DNA of 41,027 nucleotides from Acidobacteriota bacterium. Lineage in GTDB: Bacteria; Acidobacteriota; Blastocatellia; RBC074. The translations under genes were made by a program, and so were the position numbers. The stretch lies in contig JAFDVI010000045.1 of NCBI GenBank assembly GCA_018269055.1, forward strand, positions 67,149 to 108,175. Direction: 5' to 3'. The notes under the pieces are model-generated. The model saw nothing but the letters and a program-made list of their open reading frames with translations. It did not search any database and was not told where the DNA came from. Shown one piece after another: positions 1-9,688 of the stretch (its first letter is position 1; each line of letters opens with the position of its first letter).

Positions 1-1
1 T

Positions 2-34
2 GGAAGCGATGCGTACCCGGCTATGACCTTATGA
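2..34 (+). CDS. 3' end of an upstream gene (partial)
   Basis: An open frame enters from the window edge and ends in TGA at 32-34, encoding GSDAYPAMTL at its C-terminus. Its stop overlaps the ATG of the next gene in an ATGA arrangement, which is typical of translationally coupled operon genes. Only ten codons are visible, so no function can be given. The overlap is the sole support; the frame could be open by chance. Confidence 0.35.
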   Translation, partial: GSDAYPAMTL

Positions 35-1530
35 ACAAATTCGTCATCATACGAAAAGACCTCAGTCTCGACCCCGCTCTGGTGGAAAGCGAAGGGTTGA
101 CCATTGGCCGATTGGCGGGCAGCGATCTGGTGCTGAACCATCCGTCGGTCTCGCGCACGCATGCCGGAATCAAGGAACTCAATGGCGATTATTGGGTCTT
201 CAATCTGTCGGAAGCCAACGGCACGACCTTGAACGGTGAACTGGTAGATCAAACACCGCTTGCAGATGGCGATGTGATTCAGATTGGCCCCTTTTTCCTA
301 TATCCGCGCTATGTTGCCGACGGCTTGCTGATTGAGGTGGAGATGAGCATCAAGCCGCTGCCTGTCGAGGCTTCCAGTCCAAGCGCCAGCAGCAGCAGTT
401 TGTTGCTGCCACCAGATCAAGGCCAAACCGTACGAATTGATCCGGGAATTCTGGCCAAATTGCAGCGCGATAAAACCACGCCACAAGGTACGCGCAGACT
501 TTCCGGCACAGGAATGTTGACCGGGATGTTAAAACCAGGGGATGCGCAGGCGCTGAAAATCTTCTGGGACAAGCGCAAACGCGAAGATGGAAAGCTGGCA
601 ACAGATTCTCCGCTGAAGCCGAAAACCCGAAAACGAATGGGTCGAGCGCAGTTCAATTGGGTTCCGACGCGGGATTTGCAACGCCCCTGGCCGCGCGCGC
701 TATTTGGATGGGCGACGTTGATCGTCACCCTCCTTTCTCTAGGCGCGGTATTTCTGTTCAAAGATGCCTACTCGCCCGGCGCGCTTTCCGCGCCTCACGC
801 CAGAAAAGAGTTTTCGATTTCTCCAAAGATCGCCCAAAACCCAAGCGCGTCTTCCTGCACGACTTGTCACGCGGTCAACGCATCGCTCAATCAAAACTGC
901 GCGGCTTGTCATTCGACACCGGCGTTTCACTCGGAGATTTCGGACAAACACACCAAAGCCGGTTTGACCTGCACGGCTTGCCATTCGGAGCATCTGGGCA
1001 GGGATTTTCGGCCAGCGCTGGTCGCCAATGTCGCTTGCATCGGGTGCCATCGTGATGGCAGCAACTACATTTCCCCGCTTTCAGGCCTGGAACTGCGAAC
1101 GCCTCACGGCGGAACGTTCGGTTACCCCAAAAACGAACGCGGAGAATGGATTTCCAGGGAAATTTCTCCCGCCGAATGGTCGCGCAAGGAATTGCCCGGA
1201 TCGCCTTCGCAGTTCGGCTTAAAAGATCGCTTTCACCTGATCCACATCGCTGGTCGCCAACAGGGCCGCAGCAATTGCACGGATTGCCACACCGCAGGGT
1301 TTGAAGGCGCAGCATTGACGCAAGGCGTTCGCGAATCCTGCGCCGCCTGTCACGGCGTTGATCCGGCTGCTGCGGAAGCGCAGAACGACAACGCGAAATC
1401 CTTTTTCGCCGAACGTGGTCGCCAATTCCTGAGCAGTGCGCGTGCGGGCGGACCACTATGCGTTTCCTGCCACACCCAGCACGGCGAAGAAAAAGAACTC
1501 CGCGCCAGTTTGCGTCGGATGGAGCGATAA
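31..1530 (+). CDS. FHA domain - transmembrane - heptaheme cytochrome c fusion protein
   Basis: The 499-residue protein has three parts. Residues about 22-100 form a forkhead-associated phosphothreonine-binding domain (GR at 26-27, SRTH at 41-44, NGTTLNG at 63-69). A long low-complexity linker follows, then one membrane segment at about 222-243. The rest carries seven CxxCH heme c motifs at 276, 290, 314, 336, 416, 437 and 477. Basic residues before the helix place the FHA domain in the cytoplasm and the hemes in the periplasm. Heme attachment would need a cytochrome c maturation system encoded elsewhere. The last heme motif lies near the C-terminus and no sorting signal is seen. The gene is followed by an exported PIG-L protein and a membrane-bound ferredoxin/flavin oxidoreductase on the same strand, so it may take electrons from that enzyme. 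The domain calls are firm; the electron-transfer role is inferred. Confidence 0.85.
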   Translation: MNKFVIIRKDLSLDPALVESEGLTIGRLAGSDLVLNHPSVSRTHAGIKELNGDYWVFNLSEANGTTLNGELVDQTPLADGDVIQIGPFFLYPRYVADGLLIEVEMSIKPLPVEASSPSASSSSLLLPPDQGQTVRIDPGILAKLQRDKTTPQGTRRLSGTGMLTGMLKPGDAQALKIFWDKRKREDGKLATDSPLKPKTRKRMGRAQFNWVPTRDLQRPWPRALFGWATLIVTLLSLGAVFLFKDAYSPGALSAPHARKEFSISPKIAQNPSASSCTTCHAVNASLNQNCAACHSTPAFHSEISDKHTKAGLTCTACHSEHLGRDFRPALVANVACIGCHRDGSNYISPLSGLELRTPHGGTFGYPKNERGEWISREISPAEWSRKELPGSPSQFGLKDRFHLIHIAGRQQGRSNCTDCHTAGFEGAALTQGVRESCAACHGVDPAAAEAQNDNAKSFFAERGRQFLSSARAGGPLCVSCHTQHGEEKELRASLRRMER

Positions 1531-1617
1531 TCTGTCAGGACGTAAGGGTCTTCTGGGATTTATGTGAGTGATGAGGTGTTTCTTGACACGAACACTACCG
1601 AGTTTTTGGAGGAAAAT

Positions 1618-2520
1618 ATGATTCGTAAACTTTGCCTGCTGCTTGCTGTCTACTGTCTGCTGTCTACTGTCTACTGTCTGCTTCCAACCAATTCTGCCCA
1701 ACGCCAACTGAGAATCATCTGTTTCGGCGCGCATCCGGACGATGCGGAAATCGGCGTTTCCGGAACGGCGGCGTTGTGGGCAGCCAAAGGCCATGCGGTC
1801 AAACTCGTTGCCGTCACCAATGGCGACATTGGCCACTTTAGCGAAGCGGGCGGCCCTCTGGCTCGACGGCGTAAAACCGAAGTCGAACGCGCCGCCAAGA
1901 TTCTGGGCACGACGGTCGAGGTGCTGGATAACCACGACGGCGAATTGCTGCCGACGCTGGAAAATCGGAAAGCCGTCACCAAATTGATTCGCCAGTGGAA
2001 AGCCGACATCGTCATCAGCCATCGCCCCAACGATTACCATCCCGATCACCGTTATGCCGGCGTGCTGGTGCAGGACGCTGCGTATATGGTCACCGTGCCG
2101 AACTTCGCGCCGGACGTTCCGCACCTGACCAACAATCCTGTGTTTCTATATTTTTCCGACCGCTTTGAAAAACCGAATCCATTTCAAGCCGACGTGGTCG
2201 TGGACATTGATTCCGTGATGGAAAAGAAGCTGGACGGCTTGCTCGGCATGGCTTCGCAATTTTATGAAGGTGGCGCAAACGGCTCGGCGGATTTGATTTC
2301 CACCGATCCGGAAAAACAAAAACAGCGCTGGGCGGTTGTTCGCCAACGCTTCGTGGAGCGCCAAAAAGGGATCGCCGACAAATACCGCAAAAACCTGGAA
2401 GAGTGGTACGGTAAGGATCGCGCCGCCAAAGTCCAATATGCCGAAGCGTTCGAGATTTGCGAATATGGGCGCAGGCCGGACAAGGCGGAATTGAAAGTGT
2501 TGTTTCCGTTTTTCAACTAA
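1618..2520 (+). CDS. Exported PIG-L (LmbE-like) family deacetylase
   Basis: This 300-residue protein belongs to the zinc-dependent N-acetylglucosaminyl deacetylase family (PIG-L/LmbE). The zinc and catalytic signature AHPDDAE is at residues 38-44, and a further His pair is in NDYHPDHR near 139-146. An N-terminal hydrophobic signal peptide (about 1-27) points to export, so a secreted or periplasmic amide substrate is more likely than a cytosolic thiol precursor. The start at 1618 is chosen because GGAGGA lies five to ten bases upstream; an earlier in-frame ATG at 1564 has no such site. The signal peptide is encoded by heptanucleotide repeats and reads VYCLLST then VYCLLPT. The substrate is unknown. 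The family call is secure. Confidence 0.85.
   Translation: MIRKLCLLLAVYCLLSTVYCLLPTNSAQRQLRIICFGAHPDDAEIGVSGTAALWAAKGHAVKLVAVTNGDIGHFSEAGGPLARRRKTEVERAAKILGTTVEVLDNHDGELLPTLENRKAVTKLIRQWKADIVISHRPNDYHPDHRYAGVLVQDAAYMVTVPNFAPDVPHLTNNPVFLYFSDRFEKPNPFQADVVVDIDSVMEKKLDGLLGMASQFYEGGANGSADLISTDPEKQKQRWAVVRQRFVERQKGIADKYRKNLEEWYGKDRAAKVQYAEAFEICEYGRRPDKAELKVLFPFFN
1647..1681 (+). repeat. Heptanucleotide tandem repeat inside a signal-peptide coding region
   Basis: Five consecutive 7-base units read TGTCTAC, TGTCTGC, TGTCTAC, TGTCTAC, TGTCTGC. Further degenerate units (TGCTTGC) lie just upstream. The repeat lies within codons 10-22 of the PIG-L gene. Since seven is not a multiple of three, loss or gain of one unit would shift the reading frame. 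Confidence 0.85.
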
Positions 2521-2535
2521 CAGAGTTGTTTGACT

Positions 2536-4215
<1,680 letters not shown>

Positions 4216-4279
4216 TTGGAAATTGAATGGACAGGAATTAGGATTCAACATCAGTTCGAGTTACCGTCCAAGTAGACTT

Positions 4280-5053
4280 ATGAAAATCGCAACGTGGAAT
4301 ATCAATTCAATTGCCGTTCGACTGACGCACGTTCTGGATTGGCTGAAGGCCAATCGCCCGGATGTGTTATGCCTTCAGGAAATCAAATGCAAAGAAGATA
4401 AATTCCCTGCCGACGCATTTAAGGAAATCGGTTACCGCGCCGAAATCTTTGGCCAGCAAACGTACAATGGCGTCGCCACGCTTTCCTTGGCGGGAGCATC
4501 AGACGTGCAAAAAGGATTTCTGGGCGATGCGGAAGACGCACAGCGCCGCTTGCTGGCAACGACCATCAACGGTGTCAAAATCGTCAACGTTTATATCCCC
4601 AACGGTTCGGAAGTCGGTTCGGAAAAATACGTTTTCAAATTGGACTGGTTGGCCAAACTGCGGAAGTTCTTCGACGATTGTTGCGATGTGGATGATCAGA
4701 TCGTGCTATGCGGCGATTTCAACATCGCGCCCGAAGATCGCGACGTTCACGATCCGAAACTTTGGGCCGGACAAATTCTGTGCAGCGATGCCGAACGCGC
4801 AGCGTTGCAGGTGATTGAAGACTGGGGCTTGGTGGATGTCTTCCGTCAGCATCACGAAGATTCCGGCGTGTACACCTGGTGGGATTATCGCGGTGGAGCG
4901 TTTCCCAAAAACAAGGGCCTCAGAATTGACCACCTTTGGGCGACCGAATCACTGGCGGAGTTGTGCACCGCTGTCTGGGTGGACAAAGCCCCGCGCGCGC
5001 TGTCTCAACCGTCAGACCATGTTCCTGTGGTCGCAGAATTCGACCTGGAGTAA
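4280..5053 (+). CDS. xth: Exodeoxyribonuclease III (AP endonuclease, XthA type)
   Basis: This 257-residue enzyme belongs to the Mg-dependent exonuclease III/endonuclease-phosphatase superfamily. It cleaves DNA at abasic sites in base excision repair and degrades duplex DNA 3' to 5'. Family motifs run in order: MKIATWNINSI at the N-terminus, LQEIK with metal-binding Glu34, YNGVATLS, NVYIPNG, GDFNIAPED, the DNA-binding stretch DYRGGAFPKNKGLRIDHLW, and SDHVPVV with the catalytic His near the C-terminus. The length is close to the E. coli enzyme (268). The start at 4280 is chosen because the family begins at MKI; the in-frame extension upstream overlaps the previous gene and has no family match. 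It lies five bases before the DUF1501 gene. Confidence 0.93.
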   Translation: MKIATWNINSIAVRLTHVLDWLKANRPDVLCLQEIKCKEDKFPADAFKEIGYRAEIFGQQTYNGVATLSLAGASDVQKGFLGDAEDAQRRLLATTINGVKIVNVYIPNGSEVGSEKYVFKLDWLAKLRKFFDDCCDVDDQIVLCGDFNIAPEDRDVHDPKLWAGQILCSDAERAALQVIEDWGLVDVFRQHHEDSGVYTWWDYRGGAFPKNKGLRIDHLWATESLAELCTAVWVDKAPRALSQPSDHVPVVAEFDLE

Positions 5054-5058
5054 TCGTT

Positions 5059-6510
5059 ATGACCAACTTTCAGACTGAAATCCCGCAGGCAAATTCCCGC
5101 CGAGAGTTTCTTTTTCGGGCGGGCAACGGATTTGGCGCGCTGGCGTTCTCGTATTTGATGCAGCGTGATGCGCTGGCCAGCGACAACACGCAGCCTGCGA
5201 AAAAACTGGTCAATCCGCTGGCGCCGAAAGCGCCGCACTTTGCCGCCAAAGCCAAAGCAGTCATTTTTCTGTTTATGGTTGGCGGCCCCAGCCAGATGGA
5301 AACCTTCGATCCGAAACCGATGCTGAACAAACTCCACGGCCAGCAAATGCCTGCCAGTTTCGGCGAAGTCAAAAGCCAGTTCGTCAAAACCGGAACGCCG
5401 TTGATGGGCAGCGCCTGGAAATTCAAAAAATATGGCCAGTCCGGCATCGAAGTTTCCGATTTGTTACCACATACAGCCAGTTGCATTGACGATATTGCGG
5501 TCATTCGGTCGTGTTACACCGAAAGTTTCGTGCACGCCCCGGCGATGTACCAGATGATCAATGGACGCGTGCTGGCCGGGCATCCGAGTCTGGGCAGTTG
5601 GGTGACCTACGGATTGGGCAGCGAAAGCGAAAATCTTCCGGCGTATTGCGTGATGACACAGCCTCAAGGTTTGCCGGAGGGCGGCGCGCCAATGTGGAGC
5701 GCAGGTTTTTTACCGGCAATTCATCAAGGCACGGTTTTGCGGAATGGATCAACCCCGATTTTGCACCTTCAACCTCCGGCGGAAATCAGCCGCGAACAGC
5801 AAAGCAAAATGTTGGGTTACATGCGGCGAATCAACGAAATGTCGCTCGGTGAAGGTGACTCAGAGCTTTCGGCGCGCATTTCCTCTTACGAACTGGCGTA
5901 TCGCATGCAGCAGCATGCGCCCGAAGCTGTTGACCTAAGCAAGGAGAGTAAGGAGACCAAAAAGCTGTATGGTTTGGACGATCCGCAAACCCAGGAGTTT
6001 GGCACACGCTGTTTACTGGCTCGCCGACTGGTCGAACGCGGCGTGCGATTCGTGCAGTTGTATTCCGGCGGAGGCCCTGTCAGCGTGCAATGGGATGCGC
6101 ACGACAACGTCAAAACCAATCACGAACAGATGTGTCGCTGGACGGATCAACCCGTCGCTGCCCTGCTCAAGGATTTGAAAGGGCGGGGTTTGCTGGATTC
6201 AACGCTGGTCATCTGGGGGACGGAATTTGGACGCACGCCGGTTTCGGAAAACGGCAAAGGCCGCGACCACAACCCGACGGCGTTTTCGATGTGGATGGCT
6301 GGTGGCGGTGTCAAAGGCGGTCAGATCATTGGCCAAACGGATGAAATCGGTTTCAAAACCGTCGGCGCGCGTTATCACCCGCGAGATATTCACGCCACGA
6401 TTTTGCAGTTGTTGGGATTGGATCAGATGAAACTGACGTATTTGAACAATGGCCGGTTTGAACGCTTGACAGACTTCGGCGGGAACGTGATTGAGCCGCT
6501 CATCAGTTGA
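5059..6510 (+). CDS. DUF1501 family protein with Tat signal
   Basis: The 483-residue protein begins with a twin-arginine motif (SRREFL at about 13-18) followed by a hydrophobic stretch, so it should be exported folded. The body matches DUF1501, a sulfatase/alkaline-phosphatase-like family frequent in Planctomycetes, Verrucomicrobia and Acidobacteriota: FMVGGPSQMETFDPKP near the start, RHH-like metal-site candidates, and VIWGTEFGRTPVSE plus GRDHNPTAFSMWMAGGG near the C-terminus. DUF1501 genes often sit beside a DUF1553 cytochrome gene; here the upstream neighbour is exodeoxyribonuclease III and no DUF1553 gene is present. The start at 5059 follows the nuclease stop by five bases. The biochemical activity of the family is not established. 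Confidence 0.88.
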   Translation: MTNFQTEIPQANSRREFLFRAGNGFGALAFSYLMQRDALASDNTQPAKKLVNPLAPKAPHFAAKAKAVIFLFMVGGPSQMETFDPKPMLNKLHGQQMPASFGEVKSQFVKTGTPLMGSAWKFKKYGQSGIEVSDLLPHTASCIDDIAVIRSCYTESFVHAPAMYQMINGRVLAGHPSLGSWVTYGLGSESENLPAYCVMTQPQGLPEGGAPMWSAGFLPAIHQGTVLRNGSTPILHLQPPAEISREQQSKMLGYMRRINEMSLGEGDSELSARISSYELAYRMQQHAPEAVDLSKESKETKKLYGLDDPQTQEFGTRCLLARRLVERGVRFVQLYSGGGPVSVQWDAHDNVKTNHEQMCRWTDQPVAALLKDLKGRGLLDSTLVIWGTEFGRTPVSENGKGRDHNPTAFSMWMAGGGVKGGQIIGQTDEIGFKTVGARYHPRDIHATILQLLGLDQMKLTYLNNGRFERLTDFGGNVIEPLIS

Positions 6511-6540
6511 AGCTGCGCCCTCATCAGTTTGGCTTGCCTG

Positions 6541-7509
6541 TTATTTTGCCACAGTGTTTTTATCGAAATCTTTTTTGATTCTAACCAGCCGGAATCCTGT
6601 GTCAGTGTTGCGTTCGTGTGGAGAATTGTACCCCCGGCTTGTCGCCCGACAGAATTCCGCACTCGCCTGCCAACTGCCACCACGAACCACTTTGGCGACA
6701 CCTGTTGGTGGGCCGTGAGGATCTTGAATCGAACCCGGCTGATAAGAATTTTCGTCATACCAATCCTGACACCACTCCCAAACATTTCCGTGCATGTCAT
6801 AAAGCCCCCAGGCATTCGGTTTGAGTTTGCCAACCGCATGCGGACGATTGAACGCCGTCAAATCAAACCAGGCGACCTCTCGTAAATTCTTTTCCAAATC
6901 GCTTTGTGTGTTTGGAGTTGGAGTCGCAGTGCCGGAATTTTCAGCAGACGCTTCGGGTGAATTTTTATTCTTCATCTGTTGGGCAAGATTCTTTTTTCGC
7001 TGCAGAAAATCGTTGCTGAACCAATTTTCTGTACTGCCAGCACGACAGGCATATTCCCATTCGGCCTCGGTCGGCAAACGGTATTCATGCTTCTGGTCAT
7101 GCGACTGCAAGGTTTTGAGAAATTCCTGCACGTCATTCCAGGAAATGCTGGTGACGGGAAGCTCCAATCCCTTGAATGCGCTGGGGTTGCTGCCCATCAC
7201 AGCTTCCCATTGCGCCTGCGTAACCTCCCACTTTCCCATCTCAAATGATTGCGAAATCACGACCGGATGCTGAGGCCGCTCGCGTTTTTGCAACTTGCCG
7301 CCCGGAATTTCAGCGGGCAACCCCATCAGAAAGCTGCCCGGCAGAATTCGCACATAGTCGTTGTCTGCAAGCAGCGAGTTGAGTCCATCGTTGCCATTTG
7401 TTGCCGATGGTGATTGGCAGGAAAGAAATGCGGACAGAATGAGCAGCAATCCGGCAAGCTTCAGGTTTATTTTGCCGCGAAAGCTCGCCTTCAGCCTACT
7501 TGTTTTCAT
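6541..7509 (-). CDS. SUMF1/formylglycine-generating-enzyme-like lipoprotein
   Basis: This 322-residue protein has a signal peptide ending in a lipobox (LSAFLSC), so it is probably a lipid-anchored envelope protein. The SUMF1 fold is clear: FLMGLPAE, WEVTQAQWEAVMG, PVTSISWNDVQEFL, YRLPTEAEWEYACRAG, GLYDMHGNVWEWCQDWY and VVRGGSWQ to the end. In true formylglycine-generating enzymes two cysteines lie in the GGSYMC...SYC segment. Here the first is replaced by Ala (GGSWQA) and only the second remains (AEFC). Sulfatase activation is therefore unlikely, and a structural or binding role is more plausible. An insertion rich in Asn, Ser and Ala interrupts the domain after NDFLQRKK. It converges with the DUF1501 gene, 30 bases apart. 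No sulfatase gene is visible. Confidence 0.88.
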   Translation of the reverse strand: MKTSRLKASFRGKINLKLAGLLLILSAFLSCQSPSATNGNDGLNSLLADNDYVRILPGSFLMGLPAEIPGGKLQKRERPQHPVVISQSFEMGKWEVTQAQWEAVMGSNPSAFKGLELPVTSISWNDVQEFLKTLQSHDQKHEYRLPTEAEWEYACRAGSTENWFSNDFLQRKKNLAQQMKNKNSPEASAENSGTATPTPNTQSDLEKNLREVAWFDLTAFNRPHAVGKLKPNAWGLYDMHGNVWEWCQDWYDENSYQPGSIQDPHGPPTGVAKVVRGGSWQASAEFCRATSRGYNSPHERNTDTGFRLVRIKKDFDKNTVAK

Positions 7510-7586
7510 GGGTCAGACTTTCAAAAGTCGTTGTTTAAGATGGGTATCTAAACGACCGTAGATGCTGGGCGGGGACAGATTCCAAT

Positions 7587-8618
7587 TTATTGCAGAATCG
7601 AAACAGAAAATTCTATCAACTTATGAACCGTGTAAAGCGAAGAAGCAGCAGTGGCAGATACGGCCGCCGCCAGCAAAACACCCAATAACATCCAAAAGGA
7701 CGTTGAGGTTGCCGAGGCCGCTTCCCAGGATGAAGATTGCATTTCCGTCGCCGAGGCCAGGTTGGTTAAACGCGCGACTCTGCGAGCCAGCCCGCTCAAG
7801 TTTTCGCCGATCAACAAAACTCCGGCTGCTTTGGCCGGGATGATGGGACGAAGCCCCGCCGGAACCAGCCGCGCAATTTTGACCAGCGCCGACGCCAGAT
7901 CAAGCGCCGATTGTCTGACAGAACAAACGGCAAATTCATCTGCGGCTTCTTCCGAGGCTTCAGCCCAATCGCGATCCAACACACGCCCGCAGGGCATGAT
8001 CGTCAACACATCCCGGCAAATTCTCAAAACGGATCGTTTCAAATTATCACGTGCCGTTAAATGTCCACATTCGTGGGCAATCGCTGCGGTTAGCTCTTCG
8101 GGCGTCAAAGAGTCAAACAAATGATCGGCGATAAAAAGTCTTGGCCGCATCGTTCCAACTACGGCAATCACTGGAAATTGATGGCGCAGCCGGTACATAG
8201 GAATAGGCACCGTGAGTGTGGAAAGCAACTGATGCGCTGGGACCGGTTCGGAATTTGCCAACCAGTTGTTAATCAATTTGCGTGTGGCAAGCCAGGCTGC
8301 CACGCCACGCCAACTGGCAAACAACAACCCGGCAGCGGAAATCGCAGTCAGGGTGATGAGCTTGTATGTGACCTCTTCGGTCTCTTGGCGAGGCTCATGC
8401 GCGACGTAAGCAGGAATCAACAGCCCCGCAACACAGATAAAAGATAACAATCCCGGAAAAATTCGTAAGGCGAATAACCATTGCGCCTGGACGCTGGCTG
8501 GCCACTGTTGAGCCTGCAATTGCAACAACCGCCAAGCCATCGCAGCCAACATTGACATCGCCGCATTAAGCGTCAATAGCGCCGACAATGCCAAACAAAT
8601 TCCCAGCCATTCGTACAT
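7587..8618 (-). CDS. M56 family (BlaR1/MecR1-like) membrane metallopeptidase
   Basis: This 343-residue membrane protein has hydrophobic segments near 5-32, 48-72 and 86-106 and one near the C-terminus (about 308-328). The zinc peptidase motif HECGH is at 182-186, with the downstream acidic stretch EASEEAADEF near 220-229 supplying the likely third ligand. In BlaR1 and MecR1 such a protease inactivates the BlaI-type repressor after signal detection. This protein ends soon after the last helix and lacks the penicillin-binding sensor domain, so beta-lactam sensing cannot be assumed. It starts six bases after the stop of the BlaI-like gene, which makes them an operon. No beta-lactamase gene lies nearby, so the regulated target is unknown. 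Confidence 0.87.
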   Translation of the reverse strand: MYEWLGICLALSALLTLNAAMSMLAAMAWRLLQLQAQQWPASVQAQWLFALRIFPGLLSFICVAGLLIPAYVAHEPRQETEEVTYKLITLTAISAAGLLFASWRGVAAWLATRKLINNWLANSEPVPAHQLLSTLTVPIPMYRLRHQFPVIAVVGTMRPRLFIADHLFDSLTPEELTAAIAHECGHLTARDNLKRSVLRICRDVLTIMPCGRVLDRDWAEASEEAADEFAVCSVRQSALDLASALVKIARLVPAGLRPIIPAKAAGVLLIGENLSGLARRVARLTNLASATEMQSSSWEAASATSTSFWMLLGVLLAAAVSATAASSLYTVHKLIEFSVSILQ

Positions 8619-8624
8619 TGTCCA

Positions 8625-9092
8625 TCACTCCTTATCACGAAGCGCTTGCCGTTTTTCCCGAATCAACCGATCCAGATCGTCCAATAATTCGCGATCACGG
8701 TCACTTACCGCATCAACTATGCAGGCCAGGACCGGTTCAACTCCATGCTCTCCCCGACCTAATAATGTATCAATCACGTTTCGAGCCAGACTGCGTTCAA
8801 GCTCTTGTTGGGACAAACTCGGCGAATAAATAAAAGCCCGTCCATCTTTCTCCCGCTCCAGCAGACCTTTTTTATATAAACGATCCAACGTCGTCATTAA
8901 CGTCGTGTACGCCAGTCGCCGGTCGAAAGCCAAGTACACATCGCGAACACTGACTTTTCCAGGCGCTTCTCCCTGCGCTTCATAACGTTGCCAGATAAAT
9001 TCCATCACGGAACGTTCCAATGGGCCTAATTCCGACGCAGTAACTTTGGCCGGTTTGGATTGCTGATTGATTTTGAATCGTGAGAGGTTCAT
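8625..9092 (-). CDS. BlaI/MecI/CopY family transcriptional repressor
   Basis: The 155-residue protein has the family's winged helix: LGPLERSVMEFIW, VSVRDVYLAF, LAYTTLMTTLDRLYKKGLLEREKDGRAFIYSP. A helical dimerisation region follows. BlaI-type proteins bind operator dyads as dimers and are removed by proteolysis through their M56 partner, encoded immediately downstream. About 20 residues precede the winged helix, slightly more than usual. No ribosome-binding site is seen before the ATG at 9092, but a good promoter ends almost at that codon (see the promoter entry), which suggests leaderless translation. No classic TACA...TGTA operator was found upstream. Confidence 0.9.
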   Translation of the reverse strand: MNLSRFKINQQSKPAKVTASELGPLERSVMEFIWQRYEAQGEAPGKVSVRDVYLAFDRRLAYTTLMTTLDRLYKKGLLEREKDGRAFIYSPSLSQQELERSLARNVIDTLLGRGEHGVEPVLACIVDAVSDRDRELLDDLDRLIREKRQALRDKE

Positions 9093-9100
9093 CGCTGTGC

Positions 9101-9129
9101 AGTATCCGAATGATTCGTCAATCTGTCAA
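9101..9129 (-). promoter_or_regulatory. Sigma70-like promoter of the BlaI/M56 operon
   Basis: On the minus strand TTGACA (9129-9124) and GATACT (9106-9101) are separated by exactly 17 bases: a perfect -35 box and a 4/6 -10 box. Transcription would start within a few bases of the ATG at 9092, giving an almost leaderless message. TTGAC recurs eight bases into the element, which could be part of an operator. This is sequence inference only. Confidence 0.45.
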
Positions 9130-9214
9130 TTTTCCTCCGCCGCCTTGCCTCAACAATTGCAATCGCTTATTAACGTCGTCTGTTGCTGAACTCTACCCAA
9201 GAGAACATTCGGAA

Positions 9215-9688
9215 ATGAAAACCATTGCTGCAAGAATGTTGGATCAACTGAAAATCGCGTATGAATTGCGCGATTACGAGGTCAATGAAGACGAACTCGA
9301 CGCCATCACCGTCGCTCGCAAGGTGAATATGCCGCCGGAAGCGACTTTCAAAACGCTGGTCGCTCGCGGCGATAAAACCGGTGTGGTGATGGCCTGCATT
9401 CCGGGCAACGCCGAACTCGACCTGAAAAAATTCGCGGCGGCGACTGGCAACAAAAAAGTCGAACTGGTCGCCGTCAAAGAAATTCAAGCCTTAACCGGTT
9501 ACATTCGTGGAGGCGTCTCTCCGATGGGCACGAAAAAGAAATATCCACTTTACTTGGATCAAACCGCGCTCAACCACGAACGCCTCAGCGTCAGCGCGGG
9601 CCAGCGCGGTTTGCAAATGATCCTCGGTCCGGCAGATTTGCAGCGCGCTGCTTCCGCTACCCTCGCAGATTTGGTCAAGTCGAACTGA
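9215..9688 (+). CDS. ybaK: YbaK/EbsC-type Cys-tRNA(Pro) deacylase
   Basis: This 157-residue cytosolic protein matches the YbaK/ProX editing family, which hydrolyses Cys mischarged onto tRNA-Pro. Family features include the basic KK after the alternating strands (DLKKFAAATGNKKVELV), the TGYIRGGVSPMGTKK loop with the conserved GGVSPxG, and a C-terminal SAGQRGLQMILGPADL. The length is typical of the family. The start at 9215 is preceded by a weak GGAAA; an in-frame extension upstream runs through the repressor promoter and is unlikely to be translated. It is transcribed divergently from the BlaI-like gene. A related function, such as aminoacyl-tRNA editing of another residue, cannot be excluded. 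Confidence 0.9.
   Translation: MKTIAARMLDQLKIAYELRDYEVNEDELDAITVARKVNMPPEATFKTLVARGDKTGVVMACIPGNAELDLKKFAAATGNKKVELVAVKEIQALTGYIRGGVSPMGTKKKYPLYLDQTALNHERLSVSAGQRGLQMILGPADLQRAASATLADLVKSN

Noticed and set aside
1647..1681. CRISPR-like array
   Set aside because: The repeated unit is 7 bases with no spacers and lies inside a coding sequence.
1564..2520. Longer PIG-L protein starting at 1564
   Set aside because: The added 18 residues precede the signal peptide and have no ribosome site, whereas GGAGGA sits directly before 1618.
6499..6530. Direct repeat CTCATCAGTT around the end of the DUF1501 gene
   Set aside because: Only ten bases in two copies, with no other sign of an element; chance is sufficient.
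6541..7509. Sulfatase-activating formylglycine-generating enzyme
   Set aside because: One of the two catalytic cysteines is missing and no sulfatase is nearby.
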